A stretch of 7,189 nucleotides of DNA from the NCBI GenBank assembly GCA_002293275.1, contig DBCX01000013.1, forward strand, positions 1 through 7,189, written 5' to 3'. The translations under genes and the position numbers were made by a program. The DNA comes from Cyanobacteria bacterium UBA947. Its GTDB lineage: Bacteria > Cyanobacteriota > Vampirovibrionia > Gastranaerophilales > Gastranaerophilaceae. Of the stretch, positions 1 through 5,114 are shown piece after piece. The notes beneath the pieces were generated by a model, which saw nothing but the letters and a program-made list of their open reading frames with translations, was not told the origin of the DNA and ran no database searches. How positions within the stretch are numbered: position 1 is the first letter of the stretch; each line of letters opens with the position of its first letter.

Positions 1-73
1 ACATGGGAAAAGCCGCTATTTCAGCATGTATTCATGTGTTTACAATTCGTTACAACCGGTGTAAAGCACGCCG

Positions 74-757
74 TTAATCCACTTTACGGCAGGTGCCAAC
101 CTCAAACCCCGGTGTGATAAGCGCAATCGGGATAATTTTTGTCATAATACTATTCACAAGAGTTTCTTTTCCGGCCATATATTTTATGGCAAGCGCCGTG
201 TCATCCAGATGCGGCGCGGCATCCGTCGGTTTCAGACAACGGTTGACCTTTTGCCCGAAAAGTTTTTCATTAATAAAGTTACAAACCTTGTTGCCCGTCA
301 GCACACCCGCCAAAAGCCCGCCAAGAATTGTCACCCCGCGCACAATCCGTGCCGCCGGGCCTTTGAGGTTGATTTTGTCGGCAAGTTTTCCGGCACCGGT
401 GACGAACGCAAGCGCGATTGATACATTGCCGAAATATTGGACGAACGCCTCACGCGCCTTGGCTTTTGCGTATTTTTTGTCGTCAAACGCAATCCCGCCG
501 GCCAACCCGCCCAGCACCGATGCCCCCGCAATCCCGAGCACCTCTTTCCCGTTGATTGCAATCTGCGTCACGGGTAATTTTTGGTGCTTTGCAAACGCAA
601 AAGTCGTCGCCGCAACACCCGCCGCCGCGGTAGCGAATACACCCGCTTTTTGCAGCCCGCTCATTGGCACGTTTTCTGTCAAGTCGTTGCGTGCCGCCGC
701 AAACGTACCGGTGTCCCAGTTGTTGAATTTGTAAGTTTGAAAATTTCCTAACTTCAT
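74..757 (-). CDS. Hydrophobic glycine-rich hypothetical protein (paralog of the divergent neighbour)
   Basis: I do not recognise a named family. From the ATG at 757 the product is 227 residues. It has four or five hydrophobic, Gly/Ala-rich stretches, roughly residues 39-56, 73-91, 109-123, 138-155 and 203-217, so it is probably an integral membrane protein. There is no cleavable signal peptide. Residues around 101-107 read AREAFVQ and are followed by a hydrophobic segment and then GKLADKI. This matches AREVFVD, hydrophobic segment, NKIIDKI in the divergently transcribed protein at 866-2122, so the two look like distant paralogs. The frame also opens with a GTG at 793, adding 12 residues (MEIFRFRGFVAG). 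I prefer the ATG because the predicted promoter would start transcription near 798, leaving almost no leader for the GTG, and an AGGGG lies 13 nt before the ATG (a long spacing). The stop is TAA at 74-76. No function can be assigned. The coding call is strong; the start is uncertain. Confidence 0.85.
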   Translation of the reverse strand: MKLGNFQTYKFNNWDTGTFAAARNDLTENVPMSGLQKAGVFATAAAGVAATTFAFAKHQKLPVTQIAINGKEVLGIAGASVLGGLAGGIAFDDKKYAKAKAREAFVQYFGNVSIALAFVTGAGKLADKINLKGPAARIVRGVTILGGLLAGVLTGNKVCNFINEKLFGQKVNRCLKPTDAAPHLDDTALAIKYMAGKETLVNSIMTKIIPIALITPGFEVGTCRKVD

Positions 758-804
758 ACCGGCTACAAAACCCCTGAATCTAAATATTTCCACTATCTTA
801 ATTT

Positions 805-833
805 ATTGTAACAAAACCGCACGAAAAAATCAA
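805..833 (-). promoter_or_regulatory. Sigma-70-like promoter for the 74-757 gene
   Basis: On the minus strand a TTGATT -35 box (828-833) is separated by 17 bases from a TACAAT -10 box (805-810, 5 of 6 consensus). Transcription would start near 798. It lies in the 72-108 bp AT-rich gap between two divergent genes, so it is well placed for the minus-strand gene. Confidence 0.55.
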
Positions 834-865
834 AAAATAATTTCACAAACGTTTAAATTCTTGAC

Positions 866-2122
866 ATGTCTATAAAACCGCTCCAAACATTGAACGATTT
901 TACTCCCGCGCAAAGATTTGTAAAAAATTTGGCGGGTAAAGGGCTTGCGCCGCTGCTTTTGCTGGAGGTTTCGGTGACCGGCGGCAGAACCTATCAGGCC
1001 TACAAGCGCGGCGGGAAAACCGAGGCGCGCGAGGTGTTTGTTGACAACATTGTAGGTGCGGCGTTTTGGCTTGGCGGGGTAAAGGCGTTTAACAAAATTA
1101 TTGACAAAATTGGCGAAAAAGCGCTCAACGTTGCAAGTTTGGATGTTGATACAGCTAAAGACGCACTGCGTGACCCGGTTAAACACTTTTTGAAAAACAA
1201 CACAAACATCACCGAAAAACAGCTGGGTCTGTTCAAATGTACCAAAATGGCGGCAAGTATTTTGCTGGCCAACGCGCTGATGGGGTTTGTGGTGCCGCGC
1301 ATAAATCAAGGTATTACCGCAAAAAAAGTCGCAGAAGCCCGTCCGCGCGAGCCGTTGATGGCCAAATTCATTGAGCGCACAGAAAACCGCGATGCTGCAA
1401 TGTCCGGTGCCGGGCAGGCATTGTCGTTCGCAGGTACGGCAGACCTTATGAACCTTGTGAACTTTTTTGAAAACAGCACCAGATTCCAGCTGCTTGCGAC
1501 TGATGCGGGTGTTACGGCGGGGCGCGTTTGCAACGAGAGAAACGGGCCGAGCCGGATTGAAAAACTGTTCCGTGATGTGGGGTCAACCTATTTTTACATG
1601 TTCAATGTGCCGCTGATGTATAAGGGGCTGAACAAGCTGTTTGACGGCAGGGTGAGCAGGCTTGACCCTGTGGCGGCGCAGCAGACGGCGTCGCAGCTTG
1701 AAAAAATGCTTGCAGGCGGTAAGCTGTCGGCGGTTGAGTTTGAAAAATCCGCTGCGGGCGCGCTTGGGCAGGAGGAGTTTTTAACCAACGTTTATAACCT
1801 TGCGACCGGCGGCAAGTATGCCGACCCGAACAAATTTGTGGCGCAGCAGACCCTGCGCGGGATTGACGAAAATATCGGGCATTTTGTCAAGGATGTTGTG
1901 AAAAAGGCGGATGGCGGCGATATTACGGCCGGTGTGATTAAGTCGGTGCAGAAACAGAATTTTGTCAAGAACATGGCGTATTTGGGTGCCGGGTTTGCGG
2001 TGTCAATGTTTGTGCTGTCGACGGTTATTCCCAAAATGCAGTACGCAATAACAAAAAAGCTAACCGGCCGCGACAAATTCCCGGGTATTGAGGATTATAG
2101 CAAGGATAAAAATTGTCGATGA
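866..2122 (+). CDS. Hypothetical membrane-associated protein with an internal duplication
   Basis: The product is 418 residues from an ATG that has no Shine-Dalgarno sequence. A TTAAAT -10-like hexamer at 853-858 would place the transcript start at or next to the ATG. Hydrophobic stretches lie near residues 27-36, 62-72, 127-144 and 370-389. Two halves share motifs in the same order: VTGGR (37-41) and VTAGR (216-220); F-V-D (58-60) and F-R-D (235-237); NKIID (76-80) and NKLFD (256-260); a hydrophobic helix, then VVPRINQGIT (142-151) and VIPKMQYAIT (387-396). This points to an old tandem duplication. The first half also matches the divergent protein at 74-757. The overall style resembles uncharacterised proteins of Melainabacteria, from memory only. 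The stop codon TGA (2120-2122) lies inside the opposite-strand tRNA-Leu, and I see no separate terminator. Function unknown; an envelope or membrane role is inferred from hydrophobicity only. Confidence 0.9.
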   Translation: MSIKPLQTLNDFTPAQRFVKNLAGKGLAPLLLLEVSVTGGRTYQAYKRGGKTEAREVFVDNIVGAAFWLGGVKAFNKIIDKIGEKALNVASLDVDTAKDALRDPVKHFLKNNTNITEKQLGLFKCTKMAASILLANALMGFVVPRINQGITAKKVAEARPREPLMAKFIERTENRDAAMSGAGQALSFAGTADLMNLVNFFENSTRFQLLATDAGVTAGRVCNERNGPSRIEKLFRDVGSTYFYMFNVPLMYKGLNKLFDGRVSRLDPVAAQQTASQLEKMLAGGKLSAVEFEKSAAGALGQEEFLTNVYNLATGGKYADPNKFVAQQTLRGIDENIGHFVKDVVKKADGGDITAGVIKSVQKQNFVKNMAYLGAGFAVSMFVLSTVIPKMQYAITKKLTGRDKFPGIEDYSKDKNCR

Positions 2123-2194
2123 AGGGACTTGAACCCTTACAGATTTCTCCACACGCCCCTCAAGCGTGCGCGTCTACCATTCCGCCACATCGAC
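2114..2194 (-). tRNA. tRNA-Leu (anticodon GAG)
   Basis: A complete class II tRNA cloverleaf is readable on the minus strand. The 7-bp acceptor stem is perfect (GTCGATG with CATCGAC). The D arm (GGCGGAATGGTAGACGCG) is typical of leucine tRNAs. The anticodon stem CACGC/GCGTG encloses the loop TTGAGGG, giving anticodon GAG at 2159-2161, which reads CUC and CUU codons. A short variable arm of about 13 nt follows, with a weak 3-bp stem. The T arm is AAGGG-TTCAAGT-CCCTT. The discriminator base is A (2114) and CCA is not encoded, so a nucleotidyltransferase must add it. The 3' end overlaps the stop-codon end of the plus-strand gene by 9 nt. A T-rich stretch (ATTTTTA on the minus strand) follows directly and could terminate transcription. 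Confidence 0.95.
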
Positions 2195-2227
2195 ATATTC
2201 AATTTTCATCTCGCCGCTTCGCGCCGA

Positions 2228-2298
2228 TGCGCGTCTACCACCTCTCGTCAAGCCTGACATTTAGTCAGCCTTGCCTCGGCACAGTGCCACATCGACAT
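2228..2298 (-). pseudogene. Interrupted 5' fragment of tRNA-Leu
   Basis: Two 13-base segments of the intact tRNA-Leu 5' region recur here in the same order and orientation. On the plus strand, 2228-2240 equals 2167-2179 (D loop to start of anticodon stem), and 2286-2298 equals 2184-2196 (acceptor 5' strand plus 2 nt). In the intact gene the two are 4 nt apart; here they are 45 nt apart (2241-2285), with a hairpin between them. The anticodon, variable arm, T arm and 3' acceptor strand are missing, so this cannot be a working tRNA. It lies immediately upstream of the intact gene and downstream of the likely promoter, so it would be part of the precursor transcript. It is probably a relic of a tandem tRNA duplication. 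Confidence 0.7.
2246..2280. repeat. Hairpin insertion, possibly the same family as the 5041-5114 repeat
   Basis: The core is a near-perfect hairpin: CAAG-C-CTGAC (2249-2258), loop ATTTA (2259-2263), GTCAG-C-CTTG (2264-2273), with one symmetric C/C mismatch. The segment starts CGTCA and continues to TTGCC-TCGG. The left arm of the repeat at 5041 likewise starts CGTCA, has a TGA/TCA hairpin and continues TTGCC-ATCGG at nearly the same spacing. I infer a shared family, but the alignment needs small gaps and only the left part matches. Confidence 0.45.
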
Positions 2299-2307
2299 GA
2301 CAAATCC

Positions 2308-2336
2308 ATTCTATCACAAAATAGTTAAATTCAAAA
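2308..2336 (-). promoter_or_regulatory. Promoter for the tRNA-Leu transcription unit
   Basis: On the minus strand TGA-TAGAAT forms an extended -10 element (TAGAAT at 2308-2313, TG at 2315-2316). The upstream -35 is weak: TTTTGA at 17 bp spacing (2331-2336) or TTGAAT at 15 bp (2329-2334). Transcription would begin near 2301, about 5 nt before the tRNA fragment. The transcript would therefore contain both the broken and the intact tRNA-Leu. Confidence 0.5.
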
Positions 2337-2390
2337 TGTTTCAAATTTTTTTGATATGATTTCTGATAAAAAAATAAGGTGGCTTGTATC

Positions 2391-2411
2391 TTTCGTACTA
2401 TCAGTACAAAA
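2391..2411. terminator. Hairpin downstream of the 2444-3532 gene, possible weak terminator
   Basis: An imperfect palindrome lies about 33 nt past the stop codon of the minus-strand TPR gene. Arms 2391-2399 and 2403-2411 form a 9-bp stem (GTACT/AGTAC core, one G-T wobble on the minus strand) around a 3-nt loop. No U-tract follows directly on either strand; the nearest T-run on the minus strand is about 14 nt further (a run of seven at 2368-2374). It may define the mRNA 3' end without being a classic intrinsic terminator. Confidence 0.3.
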
Positions 2412-2443
2412 CTGCAAGGCATCACCAAGAGTTTCATATAAAG

Positions 2444-3532
2444 CTACTCCCTAACCCTCACCTTGCCGCGCGGGGTGTAGTCCTCGGTAATTTCTTCTTT
2501 AAAAATCTTTGCCGCGTTGCAGGTGCTGAAGTTCTGCATCATAGCCTTGTCGAGCGCCTCTGTTGCAACAAGTTTCCCGTTGACATAGGTGATACCTTTT
2601 GTGCCGGCCGGCTCGTTCGGGCTTGACAGTTTTGCGCCAAAAATCTGGTTGCTCTCGTCCTCGGCCAAAATAAACCGCGTAACCTCGTTCATAACGTCAA
2701 AAACGTAGCGCTGGCGATTGGTTGCGCCCTCGTTGCCGGTGACAAGCAGTGTCGCCTTTTGCATCTCATCAAGCGATGCGCGGTAGTATTTGAGCTCGCG
2801 CAGCAATATTGCCAGGTTGTAGTGCGCCTCATACTGCATCGGCGCAAGCCGGATGGCCCTGCAATAGTTCATTCCCGCCTCGTGGTGGTGGCCGAGCAAA
2901 TGGTGGGTCAGCGCATAGTTATAGCGGCTGTCGTAGTCTTTTTTTAAATCCTCGGTGGCCTTTTCATAAGCATCAAGTGCGTCGTTCAGGTATGTACGGT
3001 TGTCAGCGCCGTTGTACAGGTACTTTTGTTTGTACGCAACGCCCATATTGTAGTTGGCAAGCCCTTTGTTAATCTTTGTACTTTTTTTGTTGTTATAAAT
3101 ATACGGGATATTCAAAAGTTTTGGTTTTACATCCAAAATCGCCTGGTATTGTTCAATTGCGCTGTCAAAATCACCGAGTTTTTCGGTGTAGATAATACCA
3201 AGATTCATCCGCGCTGCGATGAATGACGGGTTGATTGCGATGGCTCTTTCGTACGCGTCCAGCGCAGAAAAATAATCCTCGTAGGCAACATAGATATTGC
3301 CAAGGTTGTACCAGCCGCGCTCGTGCTGCGGATAAAGTTCCAACCCTTGTTGATAAAACCTGATTGCCTTATCCAGCCGCGATTTTTTCAGCTCTTTGTC
3401 ACCAAGATAAATGTCGTACATCCCGCGGGATTTGGCTGCCAAATCACCGTAAACGTTCGGATAAACAAACCAGGATGCAACCAGCGCACCCAAAAATAAT
3501 AATGGAAAAATGATGCCTAAAATCTTCTTCAC
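2444..3532 (-). CDS. Membrane-anchored TPR repeat protein
   Basis: The product is 362 residues and starts at a GTG. Residues 2-26 are a Lys-Lys start followed by a long hydrophobic segment (ILGIIFPLLFLGALVASWFVY) with no clear cleavage site, so it is probably an N-terminal anchor with the rest outside the cytoplasm. TPR units follow at about 38-71, 72-104 (WYNLGNIYVAYEDYFSALDA.), 105-138 (MNLGIIY..), 156-195 (stretched by an insertion around YLYNGADNRT), 203-234 (YNYALTHHLLGHHHEAG) and 235-265 (YNLAILLRELKYY). The last 95 residues are not TPR-like. TPR domains usually scaffold protein contacts; the partner is unknown. No Shine-Dalgarno sequence precedes the GTG, and the predicted promoter starts transcription next to it. 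It is divergent from the glycine-zipper gene at 3641. Confidence 0.9.
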   Translation of the reverse strand: MKKILGIIFPLLFLGALVASWFVYPNVYGDLAAKSRGMYDIYLGDKELKKSRLDKAIRFYQQGLELYPQHERGWYNLGNIYVAYEDYFSALDAYERAIAINPSFIAARMNLGIIYTEKLGDFDSAIEQYQAILDVKPKLLNIPYIYNNKKSTKINKGLANYNMGVAYKQKYLYNGADNRTYLNDALDAYEKATEDLKKDYDSRYNYALTHHLLGHHHEAGMNYCRAIRLAPMQYEAHYNLAILLRELKYYRASLDEMQKATLLVTGNEGATNRQRYVFDVMNEVTRFILAEDESNQIFGAKLSSPNEPAGTKGITYVNGKLVATEALDKAMMQNFSTCNAAKIFKEEITEDYTPRGKVRVRE

Positions 3533-3539
3533 AAAACAT

Positions 3540-3568
3540 ATCTTAACATTTTTTTACAAAAAAAGCAA
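3540..3568 (-). promoter_or_regulatory. Candidate promoter for the TPR gene, giving a leaderless mRNA
   Basis: On the minus strand TTGCTT (3563-3568), a 17-bp spacer and TAAGAT (3540-3545) form a modest sigma-70-like promoter. The -10 box ends 7 nt before the GTG at 3532, so transcription would begin at or beside the start codon. This agrees with the absence of a ribosome binding site. Box matches are 3 of 6 and 4 of 6, in AT-rich DNA. Confidence 0.35.
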
Positions 3569-3581
3569 TTTTTCCCGAAAC

Positions 3582-3616
3582 CATGTGTTTACATGAGTAT
3601 AGGTAGGTTTTAGTAA
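3582..3616 (+). promoter_or_regulatory. Candidate promoter and inverted repeat upstream of the glycine-zipper gene
   Basis: CATGT-GTTT-ACATG (3582-3595) is a perfect 5-bp inverted repeat with the dimensions of a small operator. It contains TTTACA (3588-3593), a 5 of 6 match to the -35 box. A weak TAGTAA lies 17 bp downstream (3611-3616) as a possible -10. The -10 match is poor, so the promoter call is tentative. Confidence 0.3.
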
Positions 3617-3627
3617 CAATTTATTTT

Positions 3628-3632
3628 GGAGG
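3628..3632 (+). promoter_or_regulatory. Strong ribosome binding site that sets the start at 3641
   Basis: GGAGG (3628-3632) sits 8 nt before the ATG at 3641, the optimal distance. It is only 2 nt before the ATG at 3635, and it overlaps the in-frame TTG at 3626. This makes 3641 the likely start. Confidence 0.7.
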
Positions 3633-3640
3633 TTATGGTT

Positions 3641-4417
3641 ATGGCAGGTAACAGTTTAATGGTATATCCGGGCGGATTAAATACACCGGATTTAACAAAG
3701 TTCGGCGGATTTGACGATCTTATGGCAAACCCGTATTCCGGTGGTTATGCCGGCAACAGCGCGCTTTTTAACTACGGCGGGGGAACGCTTCCGTTCACGG
3801 GCGGTGCGATGCCGTTCTTGGGTTATGACCCCAAGTTGATGACTGATTATCAAGCCAGCTATCGTAGTGCAAACGCGGAGTATGCAACCCCGGAAGAAGG
3901 TGTTGCGCTTCGGATTCAAGACCTTGTAAGGTCTATTGAAAAAAACAGTCAGGGTGACATAGGCAGATACTGGGACAGATACATAGCAGATGTGCGCACT
4001 TTGTACCCGAACTTGCCGCAAGACCAGCTCAACGCCCGGGCAAGAGCGATGTATCAACGACAAACAGGTGTTGATATTGCATCGCATATTGATACAATCT
4101 CCGGCGGTGCATTTGGCGACGGGTTTTCAAAAGGTGCATCTTTTGCGTGGGTTGTCAATGGCACAAGTTCATCCGATAACTTATACAAAATCACCGGTGA
4201 AAAATCGCAAGGTGCCAGTGTTAAAGAAGGACTCGGGATGGCGGCAGGTGGTGCGTTGACAGCCGGAACAACAATTCTCGGTGTTAAGGCCGGTGCAGCG
4301 GCCGGTGCGGCGCTGGGCACGGTAGTTCCGGGTTTAGGTAACGCTGTCGGAGCAATCATTGGCGGTATCGTCGGCGGCGCTCTCGGATTCTTTGCCCCAA
4401 GATTACTTGTTAAATAA
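3641..4417 (+). CDS. Glycine-zipper hypothetical protein
   Basis: The product is 258 residues (MAGNSLMVYPGG...), and I do not recognise a named family. Residues 1-62 are Gly/Tyr/Pro-rich and low in charge. Residues 84-146 are charged and likely helical. Residues 152-200 are polar. Residues 199-252 are a long glycine zipper, with GxxxG-type spacing (GAAAG, GAALG, GAIIGG, GGIVGG, GALG) around a central VVPGLGNAVG, ending in APRLLVK. Such zippers insert into membranes or pack as helical hairpins and occur in some bacteriocins, effectors and envelope proteins. There is no N-terminal signal peptide. It is monocistronic, with a strong Shine-Dalgarno upstream and a strong terminator 13 nt after its stop, so it is probably well expressed. 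It lies between two TPR genes. A secreted or membrane-active role is an inference only. Confidence 0.85.
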   Translation: MAGNSLMVYPGGLNTPDLTKFGGFDDLMANPYSGGYAGNSALFNYGGGTLPFTGGAMPFLGYDPKLMTDYQASYRSANAEYATPEEGVALRIQDLVRSIEKNSQGDIGRYWDRYIADVRTLYPNLPQDQLNARARAMYQRQTGVDIASHIDTISGGAFGDGFSKGASFAWVVNGTSSSDNLYKITGEKSQGASVKEGLGMAAGGALTAGTTILGVKAGAAAGAALGTVVPGLGNAVGAIIGGIVGGALGFFAPRLLVK

Positions 4418-4429
4418 CAAAACAACCTC

Positions 4430-4458
4430 AAAGACCGCGCACTTGATGCGCGGTCTTT
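4430..4458 (+). terminator. Intrinsic terminator after the glycine-zipper gene
   Basis: A perfect 11-bp stem, AAAGACCGCGC (4430-4440) with GCGCGGTCTTT (4448-4458), encloses the 7-nt loop ACTTGAT. Only three T's end the stem and the U-tract is short (TTTGT), but the GC-rich stem 13 nt after the TAA is a typical terminator position. The A-start and T-end could also let it work on the other strand. Confidence 0.8.
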
Positions 4459-4471
4459 GTCATGCTACACT
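4443..4471 (+). promoter_or_regulatory. Candidate promoter for the 4478 gene, overlapping the terminator
   Basis: TTGATG (4443-4448, 4 of 6), a 17-bp spacer and TACACT (4466-4471, 4 of 6) form a sigma-70-like promoter whose -35 box lies in the loop of the preceding terminator. Transcription would begin near 4478, the A of the ATG, so the mRNA would be leaderless. No Shine-Dalgarno sequence is present there. Confidence 0.35.
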
Positions 4472-4477
4472 GTTGCC

Positions 4478-5038
4478 ATGAAACGGTTGTTGATTATTTT
4501 ATGTTTGTTATGTCTGCCTGCTGCCGCGGCTGATTCAAACGATGAGCTGCGCGGGCAAATCAACGCGTTGTACGCGCAAAACGAGATTAACAAGGCGTAT
4601 GAACTTTTGGACGCGATAAAGGTCAAAACCCCGCAGGATTACCTGCTGCTGGGTAATATTTTGCAGGACAAAGGCAAGCTCACAGAGGCCGTTACGATGT
4701 ACAAGCGCGCGACAATTATTGACCCGCAGTTTTACAAGGCATTTTACAACATCGGTGTCATCTATATGCAGCAAGACCGGCCGCATCTGGCGGTGAATGA
4801 GTTCAAAAAGGTGACAGATATTGAGCCTGACCTGCCGTGGGGGCACTATAATCTCGGCTGTGCATTTTTCAACATCGGCGAGACAAAAAAAGCCCGCAGC
4901 GAGTTTGAACAGGCGGTTTCGCTAAAAAATAATGTGCCGGATTTCCACTACAATCTTGCCTACACGTACAAAAAGCTCGGCAACGAAAAGTCAGCGCAAA
5001 AATCGCTGGAACTTTATAATAAACTAACGGGAAACTAA
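4478..5038 (+). CDS. Secreted (periplasmic) TPR repeat protein
   Basis: The product is 186 residues from the ATG at 4478. An in-frame TTG at 4457 lies inside the terminator stem and is unlikely to be used. Residues 1-18 (MKRLLIILCLLCLPAAAA) are a textbook signal peptide with a likely cleavage after AAAA before Asp19. The cysteines at 9 and 12 do not sit in a lipobox, so it is probably not a lipoprotein. TPR units lie near residues 52-85 (YLLLGNILQDKGKLTEAVTMYKRA region), 86-119 (YNIGVIYMQQDRPHLAVNEF), 120-153 (YNLGCAFFNIGETKKARSEF) and 154-183 (YNLAYTYKKLGNEKSAQKSL). Four TPRs make nearly the whole mature protein, so it is probably an adaptor binding a partner peptide outside the cytoplasm. 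It is a second TPR protein beside the glycine-zipper gene, and the partner is unknown. Confidence 0.9.
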   Translation: MKRLLIILCLLCLPAAAADSNDELRGQINALYAQNEINKAYELLDAIKVKTPQDYLLLGNILQDKGKLTEAVTMYKRATIIDPQFYKAFYNIGVIYMQQDRPHLAVNEFKKVTDIEPDLPWGHYNLGCAFFNIGETKKARSEFEQAVSLKNNVPDFHYNLAYTYKKLGNEKSAQKSLELYNKLTGN

Positions 5039-5040
5039 TA

Positions 5041-5114
5041 CGTCATGCTGAACTTGTTTCAGCATCTTGCCATCGGTAATTTGAGTAAGATTCCGAAATA
5101 AATTCGCAATGACG
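5041..5114. repeat. Palindromic three-arm repeat element between convergent genes
   Basis: The outer ends CGTCAT (5041-5046) and ATGACG (5109-5114) pair perfectly. Inside are three hairpins: GCTGAA/TTCAGC (5047-5052 with 5058-5063, loop CTTGT), ATCTT/AAGAT (5064-5068 with 5087-5091) and TCCGAA/TTCGCA (5092-5097 with 5103-5108, one mismatch, loop AATAA). Every base at the stem junctions is used, giving a cloverleaf-like fold. Sequences starting GTCATGCTGAACTTG and ending in AATGACG are, from memory, common dispersed palindromic repeats in many bacterial genomes, probably non-autonomous mobile or REP-like. It begins 2 nt after one stop codon and ends exactly at the other gene's stop. Confidence 0.8.

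Noticed and set aside
33..44. CATGTGTTTACA occurs at 33-44 and again at 3582-3593
   Set aside because: A shared 12-mer is expected about once or twice by chance in 7 kb, and the flanks do not match beyond it.
93..734. A 213-codon open frame on the plus strand, antisense to the 74-757 gene
   Set aside because: Its product is Ser/Pro/Ala-rich with no coherent domain, it has no ribosome binding site, and it lies wholly opposite a gene with a good promoter and paralog similarity. It is a shadow frame.
2094..2102. TGC-TATAAT extended -10 on the minus strand, inside the end of the 866-2122 gene
   Set aside because: It would drive antisense transcription into that gene with no minus-strand gene nearby and no -35 box. 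It lies after the tRNA, so it cannot serve it.
3626..3640. Earlier starts for the glycine-zipper protein (TTG at 3626, ATG at 3635)
   Set aside because: The TTG overlaps the GGAGG ribosome binding site and the first ATG is only 2 nt from it. The ATG at 3641 has the right spacing.
4054..4431. Ala/Pro-rich minus-strand frame opposite the glycine-zipper region
   Set aside because: Its Pro/Ala richness is the mirror of Gly/Ala codons in the real gene, and it starts inside the terminator.
4457..4477. TTG start at 4457 for the secreted TPR protein
   Set aside because: It lies within the right arm of the terminator stem and would put seven extra residues before a standard signal peptide.
4478..4540. 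Lipoprotein signal on the small TPR protein (cysteines at residues 9 and 12)
   Set aside because: Neither cysteine is in a lipobox context and both lie inside the hydrophobic core. AAAA-D is a clear signal peptidase I site.
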